Of a stretch of 64,000 nucleotides of DNA, positions 33,034-42,510 are shown one piece after another (position 1 is the stretch's first letter; every line of letters begins with the position of its first letter). Origin of the DNA: Spirochaetales bacterium (GTDB taxonomy: Bacteria > Spirochaetota > Spirochaetia > Sphaerochaetales > Sphaerochaetaceae); the NCBI GenBank assembly GCA_017614375.1, contig JAGABZ010000007.1, forward strand, positions 1-64,000. The letters are read 5' to 3'. The notes below the pieces were generated by a model. It was not told where the DNA came from. It ran no database searches and saw nothing but the letters and a program-made list of their open reading frames with translations. The translations under genes and the position numbers were made by a program.

Positions 33034-34324
33034 TGACAATCACGAATCCCATTATCTGGAAAAACAGGTAGACCTTAGGCGAGGAGTTCTTTCCCTTGAC
33101 CAGCTCCACCAGAGAAAGCATGATCAGCCCTCCGTCCAGCGAGGGAAGAGGCAGGAGGTTGGCGATTGCCAGCGATGTGCTGACGGCGGCCATCAGATAG
33201 AGGCAGATTCTCACACCGGTGACGAAGTTCTGGTTGAAGCCCTCGACCGTTATCTCCCCTATCGATTCCGAAGCGGAAAAGGTTCCGGCGACCGTGCCCT
33301 TGAGTGAACCTCCTCCGAACAGGCCGACCAGGGCGTCCACCCCGGAGCTGAAAATAGAGCCGGTCTCAGCCACGGCCCTGCCCAGGGCCTTGAGCGGAGT
33401 GTAGGTGCGGACGAGCTTCCCCTCGGTACGCAGTTTGAAGTTCACCTTCAACAGGCCCGATTCAAGCACCTCAGGCACGTACACAAGCACGGCTTCCTTT
33501 CCGTCACGCAGAATCGTCATCAGGACCTCATCGGCGCTACTGTGCTGCAGAAGGAAGATGTCGAACATGTTTCCCACCGCCATTGAGTTTGCCGTTAATA
33601 TCCTGTCTCCGGCGCGAAGCCCCGCCTCGGCTTCCGGAGAGCCCTCTGCCACTTCTGAAACAACCGGCTCCACGAACTCGGCAAAGCCGAAAGATCCGTT
33701 TACCGGGCTTACCGTGTAATCCTGTCCGTCGGCGCGGAGAACCACAAAGCCGCAGTACCTGCGCTCGGTCAGCAACTGCTCGAACTCGTTCCACGACCCG
33801 ACGGGGATTCCGTCCACCGACTCCACCAGCTGTCCGGTATGCATCCCGGCCTCCAGCGCGGAGGTATTCGCCCCGGGAAACAACTGCTCATACTCACAGG
33901 CCAGGACGACCCTCGGCTGCGAATCCTTTACCGGTACCGGCAGATTCAGACAGACAAACAGGCAGATGACGGCAAAGATGATGTTCATCAGCGGACCGAA
34001 GAAGTACAGGACCATCCTCTTCAGGGGGCTGGCGGCGTAGAGAGAACCGCTTTCAGCATCCCTGACGTGGGTGTCCTTCCGGGCCAGGGCACGCTTGAGG
34101 TCATCCTCCCCCTTGAGCTTGCAAAGCCCGCCGAAGGGAATTACCCCTATCTGGAACCTCGGATTCTTTCCCCACTTGAAGATTCCCGGACCCAGTCCGA
34201 TTGAAACGACCTCGACATCTATTCCCAGGATGCAGGCTGCAATGAAATGCCCCGACTCATGGACGAGAATGATCAGGCTGATTCCGAGCAGGCCGACAAG
34301 GAAATAGATGATTGTGTTCAGCAT
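33002..34324 (-). CDS. rseP: RseP-type site-2 protease (M50 zinc metalloprotease)
   Basis: A 440-residue intramembrane protease. The zinc-binding HESGH motif (about residues 22-26) lies in the first membrane segment. PDZ-like regions follow (about 120-270, including EAGLRAGDRILTANS), and the second active-site motif NLLPLPSLDGG lies near the C-terminus within membrane segments. It would cut membrane-anchored anti-sigma factors or leftover signal peptides. Last gene of frr-uppS-cdsA-dxr-rseP; its start overlaps the dxr stop by 7 bp. Confidence 0.93.
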   Translation of the reverse strand: MLNTIIYFLVGLLGISLIILVHESGHFIAACILGIDVEVVSIGLGPGIFKWGKNPRFQIGVIPFGGLCKLKGEDDLKRALARKDTHVRDAESGSLYAASPLKRMVLYFFGPLMNIIFAVICLFVCLNLPVPVKDSQPRVVLACEYEQLFPGANTSALEAGMHTGQLVESVDGIPVGSWNEFEQLLTERRYCGFVVLRADGQDYTVSPVNGSFGFAEFVEPVVSEVAEGSPEAEAGLRAGDRILTANSMAVGNMFDIFLLQHSSADEVLMTILRDGKEAVLVYVPEVLESGLLKVNFKLRTEGKLVRTYTPLKALGRAVAETGSIFSSGVDALVGLFGGGSLKGTVAGTFSASESIGEITVEGFNQNFVTGVRICLYLMAAVSTSLAIANLLPLPSLDGGLIMLSLVELVKGKNSSPKVYLFFQIMGFVIVITFVALMTFL

Positions 34325-35466
34325 ATCACGGACCGGGAAAGCTCCCTTGCCAGAGAATCGTACATCAGCACGTCCTCAACGGTCTCCGGGGTGCCTGTGA
34401 ACGAGGCCCTTTCCAGGATCCGGACGACCGACGTGTCAATCTCCTCAAATCCGATGCGACCGTCAACAAAGGCCTGTACGGCGATTTCATCGGCCGCATT
34501 GAAGACAATCGGATACCACGAGCCATTGTTCAGACAGTCGTAGGCGCAGCGGACCAGAGGGAAACGTTCCGTGTCGATCCTGCGGAACTCCAGCGTCACC
34601 TCGGACAGGACATCAAAAAGAGCCGGCGAGAACTGCCGGTCGGCCTCCATCCCGAAACCATCGAAGATCGCGTTGAGAATCGGAAAAGTCATTGTCGGCT
34701 GTGACATCTGGGCGTAGGTCTGTCCGTTTTTCAGGCTTACCATCGAGTGGACGCAGGACTGCGGATGAATTACTGCCTGAATCCTCTGCGAAGCCACGTT
34801 GAACAGACGGCCCGCCTCGATTATCTCAAGCCCCTTGTTGGCCATGGTTGCGCTGTCGATTGAAATCTTTCGCCCCATCTTCCACGTCGGATGCCCGCAG
34901 GCACGCTCCACCGTTATTCCCTTCAGTTCGGACCGGGACAGATTTCTGAACGGGCCGCCGCTTGCTGTGATGATCAGCTTGTCGATGCTCTGAAACCCGA
35001 AGGCCTTTACCAGTTCATAGATGGCGCTGTGCTCACTGTCGACCGGGATGATCCTGCATCCCCGCTGCCCGGCCAGGTTGTTCAGAATCTCACCGGCCAT
35101 CACCATGCTTTCCTTGTTGGCCAGTGCGACGTCGATCCCCTGATTCAGGGCCGTGTAGGTCGCCGTCAGTCCAGCCGCACCGGATATCCCGTTGAGCACC
35201 AGATCGGAACCTGATCCGCGGATAAGCTCCCCTACGTCCGTAAACACCCTCAGCCCGGCCTTTTCAGCCTGAAAGCGGAAAGCATCGGTGGCGGCGGGGC
35301 TGGCCACGCAATCGCAGCCGAACTCCTTTGCCAGAGCGGGAAGAACGCTGAAATTCGAGTTGCAGGACAGGCCGGCAACCTCACAGAGCCCCGGATTAGC
35401 CCTCAGGGCATCAAGCGTCGTGGTTCCGATACTCCCGGTGCAGCCGAGAATCAGCAGACGTTTCAA
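34318..35466 (-). CDS. dxr: 1-deoxy-D-xylulose 5-phosphate reductoisomerase
   Basis: A 382-residue enzyme that makes 2-C-methylerythritol 4-phosphate with NADPH in the MEP isoprenoid pathway. Motifs: LGCTGSIGTTTLD (NADPH loop), LVLNGISGAAGL, ALANKESMVMAG, the metal-binding PVDSEHSAIYE and ASGGPF. The isoprenoid product feeds UppS two genes upstream. It overlaps cdsA by 4 bp. Confidence 0.95.
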   Translation of the reverse strand: MKRLLILGCTGSIGTTTLDALRANPGLCEVAGLSCNSNFSVLPALAKEFGCDCVASPAATDAFRFQAEKAGLRVFTDVGELIRGSGSDLVLNGISGAAGLTATYTALNQGIDVALANKESMVMAGEILNNLAGQRGCRIIPVDSEHSAIYELVKAFGFQSIDKLIITASGGPFRNLSRSELKGITVERACGHPTWKMGRKISIDSATMANKGLEIIEAGRLFNVASQRIQAVIHPQSCVHSMVSLKNGQTYAQMSQPTMTFPILNAIFDGFGMEADRQFSPALFDVLSEVTLEFRRIDTERFPLVRCAYDCLNNGSWYPIVFNAADEIAVQAFVDGRIGFEEIDTSVVRILERASFTGTPETVEDVLMYDSLARELSRSVIC

Positions 35467-36296
35467 AGCACCACCTCCAAAAGCAGGTAGAAAAGCGGAG
35501 CGGTGACCAGCACCGAATCCATGCAGTCCAGCATTCCCCCGCGGCCGGGGACGCAGTTTCCCGAGTCCTTGACCCCGGCGCTGCGCTTGAACAGACTCTC
35601 AAGCAGATCCCCGGCATCGGCGCTGATCGCCACCCCCAGACCGAGGACGGCGGCCGCGGCCGGGCTGATCCCGTCATAGAGCGTCAGCGACAGCACGATT
35701 GAGAGACAGACTGCCATCAAAGCTCCGCCGGCAAAACCCTGGATGCTCTTTTTCGGGCTTACGGGAACAACTCCCCCATGCCCCTTGCCCAGGAGCATTC
35801 CGAAAACATAGGCGAATATATCGTTTGCGAACACCAGAAGCAGCATATAAAGCAGCAGCCAACCGCCGCTGCGTTCAGGTGTCTCCAACGCAAGAATGCG
35901 GATTATGAAACAACCCAGATAACCCGGGTAAAAGACTCCCAGGGCAACCTTCGCGCAGTTTCCCAGGGAGACTGTATAATCCTGTCTGTCCCTGCCTATA
36001 CGGATCATCATCCACCCCAGGGCCAGGACCGCGGCGTAAACCTCCCCCAGTCCCAGGGCCGGAGAGAAAAACATCAAATCCAGATAGGTAAATGCCGGGG
36101 CGAGCCCGGAGAATACCGCCGCGCCGTGTCCCTTGCCGTAAAGCAGGCGGTCCATCTCAAAAGCCCCGATACAGACGCAGATGACGCAAAATGCGGCGAA
36201 TGCCAGATGGTTGTACCACGGCAGCAGAATCAACAGGCACACCACTGCCGGAACACCGAGAACCACAGTCAGCGTCCGCGCGGCCAGATTTGTCAT
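35463..36296 (-). CDS. cdsA: Phosphatidate cytidylyltransferase
   Basis: A 277-residue membrane enzyme that makes CDP-diacylglycerol from CTP and phosphatidate. Eight or so hydrophobic segments and a C-terminal signature (VKDSGNCVPGRGGMLDCMDS, compare KDSG...PGHGGxLDRxDS) are present. That motif carries the metal-binding aspartates, with cysteine in place of the usual arginine in LDCMDS. The start ATG at 36296 overlaps the uppS stop (TGATG). Confidence 0.93.
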   Translation of the reverse strand: MTNLAARTLTVVLGVPAVVCLLILLPWYNHLAFAAFCVICVCIGAFEMDRLLYGKGHGAAVFSGLAPAFTYLDLMFFSPALGLGEVYAAVLALGWMMIRIGRDRQDYTVSLGNCAKVALGVFYPGYLGCFIIRILALETPERSGGWLLLYMLLLVFANDIFAYVFGMLLGKGHGGVVPVSPKKSIQGFAGGALMAVCLSIVLSLTLYDGISPAAAAVLGLGVAISADAGDLLESLFKRSAGVKDSGNCVPGRGGMLDCMDSVLVTAPLFYLLLEVVL

Positions 36297-36967
36297 CACA
36301 GACCTCCGAAACGGCGGTTTCTGCTCTTGAACACCCTGATGACCTCGTCAATCTGGGCACTGTCCCAGTCCGGCCAGAGGTCCGGGCTGCTGTAAATTTC
36401 GGCGTAGGCGCTGTCCCACAGGAGGAAATTGCTCAGACGCAGTTCCCCGGCGCTGCGGGCGATGATGTCCGGAGGCGGCACCTGCACGTCCATGTTCTGA
36501 CGGATGTCGTCGGCGCTTATCGCCTGTCCCGGATGGGCCTGGATGAATCGGTTGACGCTGCGGACAATCTCATCCTGACCCCCGTAGTTCACGGCAAGCA
36601 CGCAGGTCAGGTTCTTTCCCCCGGCGGTATCGGCAACCAGCTTTTCCAGCGCCTGGCGCGGTTTCTGGGGAAGCCCTGACAGATCCCCCCGAACGAGGAT
36701 CCTGACCCCGTTTTCCCTCAGGAAAGGAGTCTCGGCAACCGTCCTCGAGGCCAGGAGGTTCATCAGATATTTGACCTCGACCTGGGGACGGCGCCAGTTT
36801 TCGGTGGAAAAGACGTACAGGGTCAGACAGTCCACCTCGGGGACTGTGGCCGAGTAGCGGATAATCCGCTTGAGAGCCTTCATCCCCTCGATGTGACCGG
36901 CGTCGCGGGGAAGCCCACGCTTCTGGGCCCAGCGCCCGTTTCCATCCATGATGAGACCGATGTGCAT
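36296..36967 (-). CDS. uppS: Undecaprenyl diphosphate synthase
   Basis: A 223-residue cis-prenyltransferase making the C55 carrier lipid for peptidoglycan. Motifs: MDGNGRWA with the catalytic aspartate at the N-terminus, LTLYVFSTENWRRP, and the C-terminal RSAGELRLSNFLLWDSAYAE region. The last has AGELRLSNF where most enzymes have GGEQRLSNF. Start overlaps the frr stop (TGATG). Confidence 0.95.
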   Translation of the reverse strand: MHIGLIMDGNGRWAQKRGLPRDAGHIEGMKALKRIIRYSATVPEVDCLTLYVFSTENWRRPQVEVKYLMNLLASRTVAETPFLRENGVRILVRGDLSGLPQKPRQALEKLVADTAGGKNLTCVLAVNYGGQDEIVRSVNRFIQAHPGQAISADDIRQNMDVQVPPPDIIARSAGELRLSNFLLWDSAYAEIYSSPDLWPDWDSAQIDEVIRVFKSRNRRFGGL

Positions 36968-37521
36968 CAGATCTCCATTATTTCCTTTTCCTTGGCGGCA
37001 GCGGCGTCGGCAACCTTAGCAATGTAGTTGTCCGTCATCTTCTGGAGCCGGGTCTCGGCGTCCTTCTGCTGATCCTCGGAAATGTCGCCGGACTTCTGGA
37101 GGCGCTTGATTTCCTCCATGCCGTCCCTGCGGATGTTGCGCACGGCAACCTTGCTCTGCTCGGAGATACCCTTGGCCTGCTTGGCGAGCTCTTTTCTGCG
37201 GGCCTCGGTGAGCGGCGGGAACGCGATGCGCAGGAGCTTTCCGTCGTTGCTCGGGTTCAGCCCGAGCTCGCTCTTCTGGATGGCCTTTTCAATCGGAGAC
37301 AACAGGGTCTTGTCCCACGGCTGGATTACGACAAGCCTGGCTTCCGGAGTGGAAATCGATGCGACCTGCGCAAGCGGAGTGGGAGTCCCGTAGTACTCGA
37401 CCTTGATCTTGTCAAACAGGGCGGCCGAAGCCCTGCCCGTCCTGATCGCCTGATAATCGGCGTTCAGCGCGGCGAGTGTTTTCTTCATCCTGTCTTCGCA
37501 GTTGTTGAGAATCTGTTCCAT
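36967..37521 (-). CDS. frr: Ribosome recycling factor
   Basis: A 184-residue RRF (family length about 185) that, with EF-G and GTP, splits post-termination ribosomes. The RTGRASAALFDKI segment and the C-terminal coiled-coil helices are typical. AGGGGG lies 5 nt before the ATG at 37521. An intrinsic terminator sits between tsf and frr, so the frr-uppS-cdsA-dxr-rseP genes are either read through it or have a separate start. Confidence 0.95.
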   Translation of the reverse strand: MEQILNNCEDRMKKTLAALNADYQAIRTGRASAALFDKIKVEYYGTPTPLAQVASISTPEARLVVIQPWDKTLLSPIEKAIQKSELGLNPSNDGKLLRIAFPPLTEARRKELAKQAKGISEQSKVAVRNIRRDGMEEIKRLQKSGDISEDQQKDAETRLQKMTDNYIAKVADAAAAKEKEIMEI

Positions 37522-37533
37522 TTTGTCCCCCTG

Positions 37534-37569
37534 TGAAAACAAAGGCCCCGCGGCATGAGTCACGGGGCC
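37534..37569 (-). terminator. Intrinsic terminator between tsf and frr
   Basis: On the minus strand GGCCCCG (37569-37563) pairs with CGGGGCC (37550-37544), and the stem is followed by TTTGTTTT. It would end or attenuate rpsB-tsf transcription just before frr. Confidence 0.8.
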
Positions 37570-37577
37570 GTCTGACG

Positions 37578-38426
37578 TCAGTCGTTTGCGCCGGCTCTGT
37601 AGCGGACGAAACTGTCGATGGTAACCTTGGCTCCGGCGGCCTTGGCGATCTTGGCCAGAAGCTGCTCGGTGGAGAGGTTGTCGGGATTGTCAAAGACGAA
37701 AGCCTGCTGGTTGAGGCAGATTTCGCCGAACAGCTTGTTGAGCTTGCCGCGTACGATGCCCTCCTTGACCTTTTCCGGCTTGTCGATCGACTCGACCTGC
37801 TTGCGGAAGATGCTCAGCTGCTCGTCGCAGTAATCCTGCGGGACGGACTTGGCGTCGAGGAACATCGGATCCTGGGCGCAGACCTGCATGGCGCACTGGA
37901 AGGCGAAGTTCTTGAAGGCCTCGTCGGCGAAGACCTCCGGCTTGTCGGCGGTGAACTTCACCGCGACGCCGATCTTGCCCTCACCGTGGATGTAGGTGGC
38001 CACGTACTCGTTCGCAGCGGTCTCGATGACGGTGAACCTCTTGATCTTCATGTTCTCGTTGATGGTGGCGATAAGTCCGTTGACCAGGTCCACGAGCTCG
38101 GGAACGATTTCGGTATAGCCGTTGTCGATGATGCTCTGGGCAACCTTGTTGCCGAGGGCGATGAACTCGGCGTTCTTGGCGACGAAGTCGGTCTCACAGG
38201 TGATGTCGACAATCGCGCACTTGCTGCCCTTCTTCAGGATGGTGACACGGCCCTCGTTGGTGGAGCGGTCAACTCTCTTTGCAACTGCGGCCAGTCCCAT
38301 TTCCTTGAGGATCTTCTCAGCTCCGGCGAAGTCGCCGTTGCTCTTGATCAGAGCCTTTTTGCAGTCCATGACGCCTGCGTGGGTGCTCTCTCTCAGTTCC
38401 TTTATCATTGCTGCGGTGATTTCCAT
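37578..38426 (-). CDS. tsf: Elongation factor Ts
   Basis: A 282-residue EF-Ts, the nucleotide exchange factor for EF-Tu. The N-terminal UBA-like segment (IKELRESTHAGVMDCKKAL) and the catalytic core beginning ITCETDFVAKN are clear. GAGGAG lies 7 nt before the ATG at 38426; the frame runs open upstream into rpsB but no site is there. Four bases separate it from the rpsB stop. Confidence 0.95.
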   Translation of the reverse strand: MEITAAMIKELRESTHAGVMDCKKALIKSNGDFAGAEKILKEMGLAAVAKRVDRSTNEGRVTILKKGSKCAIVDITCETDFVAKNAEFIALGNKVAQSIIDNGYTEIVPELVDLVNGLIATINENMKIKRFTVIETAANEYVATYIHGEGKIGVAVKFTADKPEVFADEAFKNFAFQCAMQVCAQDPMFLDAKSVPQDYCDEQLSIFRKQVESIDKPEKVKEGIVRGKLNKLFGEICLNQQAFVFDNPDNLSTEQLLAKIAKAAGAKVTIDSFVRYRAGAND

Positions 38427-38430
38427 AGGT

Positions 38431-39252
38431 TCACTCCTCTTTGTTCTCTTCGTCCTCGGCCGGGGTTTCATCGGCTTCGGCTTCTTCACTGTCCTTGTCC
38501 ATTACCGGCTCGACGATGGTCTGCTCGTCTTCCTGTCCCGGCAGAGAATCGACGATGCGGATGCCCTGATCGCTGTCGACGTCGATGACGGCGTTGGCGA
38601 TGATTTCGACAAACAGGCTGATGGCGCGGATGGCGTCATCGTTGCCCGGGATCGGATAATCGATGCCGGTCGGGTCGCAGTTGGTATCGACGACAGCCAC
38701 GACGGGGATTCCGAGCCTCTTGGCTTCGGCGACGGCGATGGCTTCCTTGCGGGTGTCGATGACGAAAACGATGCCCGGGAGGTCGGTCATTTCCTTGATT
38801 CCGCCGAGGTTCTTGTCCAGCTTGGACTTTTCCTTGGTCAGGAGGGCGACTTCCTTCTTGGTCAGGCTTTCAAAGGTTCCGTCGACTTCCATCTTCTCAA
38901 TCTTCTTGAGTCTGGCGATGGACTTCTTGATGGTGGTGAAATTGGTCAGCATGCCGCCCAGCCATCTGTTGTTGACATACGGCATGGAGCATCTCTTGGC
39001 CTCTGTTTCGATTGCGAGCTGGGCCTGCTTCTTGGTTCCGACGAAAAGGACATCCTTTCCGGACTTCACTGCGGCACGGACGGCGTTGTAAGCCTCAACG
39101 ATGCATGCGGTGGTTTTCTGCAGGTCGATGATGTGGATTCCGTTTCTCTCCTGGAAGATGAAACGGGCCATCTTCGGATTCCATCTTTTCGTCTGATGGC
39201 CGAAGTGGACGCCTGACTCGAGCAGGCTCTTCATGGTGACTACTGATGACAT
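38431..39252 (-). CDS. rpsB: 30S ribosomal protein uS2 with acidic tail
   Basis: A 273-residue uS2 with the usual start [25 protein letters not shown] and the [14 protein letters not shown] segment. The last ~35 residues form a tail rich in glutamate and aspartate (for example [20 protein letters not shown]), longer and more acidic than in E. coli. GGGAG lies 6 nt before the start, and a promoter lies about 90 bp upstream. Confidence 0.95.
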   Translation of the reverse strand: MSSVVTMKSLLESGVHFGHQTKRWNPKMARFIFQERNGIHIIDLQKTTACIVEAYNAVRAAVKSGKDVLFVGTKKQAQLAIETEAKRCSMPYVNNRWLGGMLTNFTTIKKSIARLKKIEKMEVDGTFESLTKKEVALLTKEKSKLDKNLGGIKEMTDLPGIVFVIDTRKEAIAVAEAKRLGIPVVAVVDTNCDPTGIDYPIPGNDDAIRAISLFVEIIANAVIDVDSDQGIRIVDSLPGQEDEQTIVEPVMDKDSEEAEADETPAEDEENKEE

Positions 39253-39344
39253 AGTTACTCCCTGTTCAGCGGATTTTTGTCCGCTCCCTTCGTTATTTCT
39301 CGCCTATGGCGGAATAGTCGGTCCTTTCGGGCCGCCGGTTGTTG

Positions 39345-39373
39345 ATTATTCCAAATTGACGCGGGAATTGCAA
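39345..39373 (-). promoter_or_regulatory. rpsB: Promoter of rpsB-tsf
   Basis: On the minus strand TTGCAA (39373-39368) and AATAAT (39350-39345) are 17 bp apart. The predicted start near 39338 leaves an ~85-nt leader, long enough for a uS2 autoregulatory structure, though none is obvious by eye. Confidence 0.55.
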
Positions 39374-39423
39374 GCCTTGGGCGACTGATTTCCGCAGTGT
39401 GTGCTGACCTCCCGGTAATTCGC

Positions 39424-40806
39424 TTATTCCTGTCTGACTTCGATATTCTCGAAATGCACCGTGCGCCAGTGGTATCCGAGGTGGATCGTTCCGACTTCGC
39501 CGTTACGCTGCTTGGCCACGATTACATCGATCGTATCGATTTCCGGACGCTCCTGCTGGTTCATGGCCCCGCCTGATTCCTGGCCGAGTTCAGCCTCGTC
39601 CTTGCGGTCCTTGTGGAGCATGATGACCAGATCGGCGTCCTGCTCGATTGAACCCGAGTCACGCAGATTTGCCAGCGTCGGGCGCTGTTTTTCACTTTCA
39701 CGGCCCACCTGGCAGAGGGCAACGACGGGGATGTTGAGCTCACGGGCCAGCTGCTTGAGCGAACGCGACACATAGGCCACCTGCTCCCACCGGGGATGGT
39801 CGCCCTTCATGTCGGCGTCGATCAGTCCCAGGTAGTCGATGAAGATGATTCTGACCTTTTCGTCGTGGACCATCTTCCTCGCCTGGGAGCGCAGATCGTA
39901 GAGCTTCATGTTCGGGGTGTCCTGGATCCAGAGGTTGGTCATGTCATAGAGCCTCTCGGCGGTCTTGAACACCCTGTCGTAATCCATGGTGGTGATCGCG
40001 CCGTTGCGGATGTGTGAGGCGTTTACCTTCGATTCCGCCGAAAGCAGCCTGTCCATCAGCGCGGTACCGCTCATCTCCAGGGAGAAGAACCCGACCTTGA
40101 CGTTCTGCCTGATGGCCATGTTTCCCGCCATCGAAAGGGCAAAGGCCGTCTTTCCGACCGAGGGACGGGCGGCGATTATGCTGTACTCCGCTTCCCTGAA
40201 TCCTCCGATAACCTGGTCCAGCAGGCTGTAGCCGGTGGGGATGCTGTCAAAGGCCCCTTCTTTGCGCCGCCTGTCGAGATTGCCCATCGACTTGGCAACC
40301 AGCACGCTGGCGTTCTCGAATGACCTGGTTCCGGAATAGTTGCTCAGTTCGCTGAAATTCTTGCCGAAATCATCAAGCAAGGTCACCGGGGATCTGGATT
40401 CATCGTATGCCCCGTCGTGGATCAGGCTGGACAGTTCCAGCAGCCTGCGGCGGATGGCGCAGTCCTTTACCATCTTCGCGTAGAGGCGGGCGTTGGTCAG
40501 GGTCGGGACATCTGCGGTCAGACCTGCCAGATAGGCGTTGTCCACGCAGTTCTGCACCCCGGGGACGTCGCTGGAGCGGATGAAATCGGAGATGGTCAGC
40601 AGGTCGATCTCCTGACCGGGTTTCTCCTGTCTGAAAGCCAGTACCGCCTTAAAGAGGTTCATGTGTGAAGTCTGGTAGAAGTCCTCCGGCTTGAGCAGGG
40701 TGGAGCTGATGTCCTCAAAAGCCTGTCTGCTCATGAGAACCGCACCGAGAACCGCTCTTTCGGCCTCGATGTTCTGCGGAGGTACCTGGGTCACATTGGC
40801 TGGCAT
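39424..40806 (-). CDS. dnaB: Replicative DNA helicase DnaB
   Basis: A 460-residue hexameric helicase. The N-terminal DnaB domain begins PPQNIEAERAVLGA. The RecA-like C-terminal domain has Walker A ARPSVGKTAF, SLEMS and Walker B IIFIDYLGLI, plus the LKQLARELNIPVVALCQ segment. No intein. AGGAG lies 5 nt before the ATG at 40806. It follows the rplI terminator. Confidence 0.96.
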   Translation of the reverse strand: MPANVTQVPPQNIEAERAVLGAVLMSRQAFEDISSTLLKPEDFYQTSHMNLFKAVLAFRQEKPGQEIDLLTISDFIRSSDVPGVQNCVDNAYLAGLTADVPTLTNARLYAKMVKDCAIRRRLLELSSLIHDGAYDESRSPVTLLDDFGKNFSELSNYSGTRSFENASVLVAKSMGNLDRRRKEGAFDSIPTGYSLLDQVIGGFREAEYSIIAARPSVGKTAFALSMAGNMAIRQNVKVGFFSLEMSGTALMDRLLSAESKVNASHIRNGAITTMDYDRVFKTAERLYDMTNLWIQDTPNMKLYDLRSQARKMVHDEKVRIIFIDYLGLIDADMKGDHPRWEQVAYVSRSLKQLARELNIPVVALCQVGRESEKQRPTLANLRDSGSIEQDADLVIMLHKDRKDEAELGQESGGAMNQQERPEIDTIDVIVAKQRNGEVGTIHLGYHWRTVHFENIEVRQE

Positions 40807-40829
40807 TGACAACTCCTTTGGTGCATCAG

Positions 40830-40863
40830 TCAAAAAAGCCCAGCCCTGAATCCAGGGCCGGGC
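40830..40863 (-). terminator. Intrinsic terminator between rplI and dnaB
   Basis: An 11-bp stem (40838-40848 with 40853-40863, loop of 4, including CAGGGCTGGGC on the minus strand) is followed by six T on the minus strand. It ends the rpsF-ssb-rpsR-DUF2232-rplI unit, with possible leakage into dnaB. Confidence 0.85.
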
Positions 40864-40880
40864 GGTGGTTGCCCAACCTT

Positions 40881-41525
40881 TTACTGGTTGTCGGCGGGCG
40901 CCTCTTCGGCGGGTGCCTCGGGCTCGGCTGCGGGCTCTTCGGCAGGAGCCGGCTCGGCTTCGGCCTGGGCCTCTTCGGCGGCCTTTGCCTGAAGCTCGGC
41001 GAGTCTGGCTTCCTCAGCCAGGCGCTTTTCCTCAGCGGCCTTGGCCTTTGCGGCCTCGGCTTCGGCCTTCTTCACCTCGGCTTCGCTCTTGACGACGATC
41101 TTGACGACGGAAACCTCGCTCTCGTACAGATGTACGCGCACGGTGTAGTTTCCGACTTCCTTGATCGCGTGGGTGGCGACTTCGATGCGCTTCTTCTCAA
41201 CTTCGATTCCCTGCTTGGCAATGGCCTCCTGAATCATCGCGGAAGTCACCGAACCGAACAGACGGCCGGTCTCGCCGGCGGAAACGACCAGCTCGAGGGT
41301 CATGGCATCCAGACGCTCCTTGAGGGAGGCGCTTTCCTGACGCTTGATTTCCTTGCGCTTCTCGATCGCTTCGGCTCTGCTCTTGAACAGGGCTACGCTC
41401 GCCTTGCTGTACAGTACCGCTGCACCAGTGGGCAGAAGATAGTTGCGAGCATATCCATCCTTTACCACACAGACATCTCCCTCTTCACCGAGGTTAGGTA
41501 CGTCACGATTCAAAATGATCTTCAT
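40881..41525 (-). CDS. rplI: 50S ribosomal protein bL9 with long Ala/Glu-rich tail
   Basis: The first ~148 residues are a normal bL9: MKIILNRDVPNLGEEGDVC, the GYARNYLLPTG signature, the connecting helix, and the C-terminal domain with LFGSVTSAMI. A further ~65 residues follow, first helical and charged (KKAEAEAAKAKAAEEKRLAEE), then disordered and acidic with repeated EAPAEE/EPA units. E. coli bL9 ends at 149. The start overlaps the end of the DUF2232 gene by 23 bp. Confidence 0.93.
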   Translation of the reverse strand: MKIILNRDVPNLGEEGDVCVVKDGYARNYLLPTGAAVLYSKASVALFKSRAEAIEKRKEIKRQESASLKERLDAMTLELVVSAGETGRLFGSVTSAMIQEAIAKQGIEVEKKRIEVATHAIKEVGNYTVRVHLYESEVSVVKIVVKSEAEVKKAEAEAAKAKAAEEKRLAEEARLAELQAKAAEEAQAEAEPAPAEEPAAEPEAPAEEAPADNQ

Positions 41526-42495
41526 ATGAATCCTCCTTGTTTGGTTTTCTCAATACAATCCATGTCTCCAACACCCCCAGCAGCGGCAGACCTGCAATCA
41601 TGACCGGGCTGGTCAGGGGTATCAGGGTCAGGAGCAGCAGCCACTTCAGCAGCCTGTGGGAGGCGTAGTAGGGATTTCTCTTCCTTATCCGGTAGACGAG
41701 GATGAGATACCCCTGGCCGGCGTACACCACGCAGCTGAGGACTGCCAGGTTGACCAGGACCAGTTCAACCGGGGCGGGAATACCGGCAAACGAGCCGGCA
41801 ATCGCCCCAATGAACGAGCCCAGCAGGACCCAGACGAAATCCGTCGGAATCCTCAGGCGGCAGAACATATCCTGCCATTGCCTGTCGCCCCGCCTGGCCA
41901 TCGACGAGGCGCTTACTATGCAGACTCCCAACGCTCCGACCATCATCGGAACCAGGGAGCAGAGGCATGCCTGGACGAAAACATCCAGGATTTCCGCTCC
42001 GCTGAGGGAGTAGTATCCGCCCAGCAGGTAGTCCAGCGGGACGGAAACCTCCGCCATCAGGGTCTGAACAGCCGGTCCGTCGGAACCGAGCCAGACGACC
42101 GAGGCGGCGCTTAGTACCGTTGTAGGCAGGGCGCAGAGGGCGAATCTGGTGTATCCCCTCAGTCCGGCCCCCTGTGTCATCGACCAAAGCGCCGCGCCTG
42201 TGCCTACGGCAAGCGGAATCAGGACAATCATCACGAACTGTCCGGTGTGAAAGCCCTCCGGATCCCTGCACGCCAGGGCGGTAAGCCCCACGGAGAGGAT
42301 CAGGGTAAGCCCATAGACTCCCGCCGTTATCCCCCTTCGTCTGAGGCCGTAGCAGGCCATCAGAAGCGGGATGGGAAACAGGAAGTCACCGACCGGCAGG
42401 CGTGAAAGGATGGTTGAAATCACTACGGCAAGCAACAGACCGGCAGGAATCCCCTGCCCTGAGCCTGAGTCAAGCCGCGGCTGTTCCCCGTCCAT
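41503..42495 (-). CDS. DUF2232-type (YybS-like) membrane protein
   Basis: A 330-residue integral membrane protein with eight or nine hydrophobic segments and a short polar N-terminus. The position between rpsR and rplI and the segment pattern fit the DUF2232/YybS family, which sits beside rplI or rpsR in several phyla and resembles S-components of ECF transporters. Function unknown. The GGCVVYAGQGY-like stretch near the C-terminal third (CVVYAGQGYLIL) matches the conserved family region. Confidence 0.7.
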   Translation of the reverse strand: MDGEQPRLDSGSGQGIPAGLLLAVVISTILSRLPVGDFLFPIPLLMACYGLRRRGITAGVYGLTLILSVGLTALACRDPEGFHTGQFVMIVLIPLAVGTGAALWSMTQGAGLRGYTRFALCALPTTVLSAASVVWLGSDGPAVQTLMAEVSVPLDYLLGGYYSLSGAEILDVFVQACLCSLVPMMVGALGVCIVSASSMARRGDRQWQDMFCRLRIPTDFVWVLLGSFIGAIAGSFAGIPAPVELVLVNLAVLSCVVYAGQGYLILVYRIRKRNPYYASHRLLKWLLLLTLIPLTSPVMIAGLPLLGVLETWIVLRKPNKEDSYEDHFES

Positions 42496-42510
42496 GGCCC
42501 TGAATCTGTC

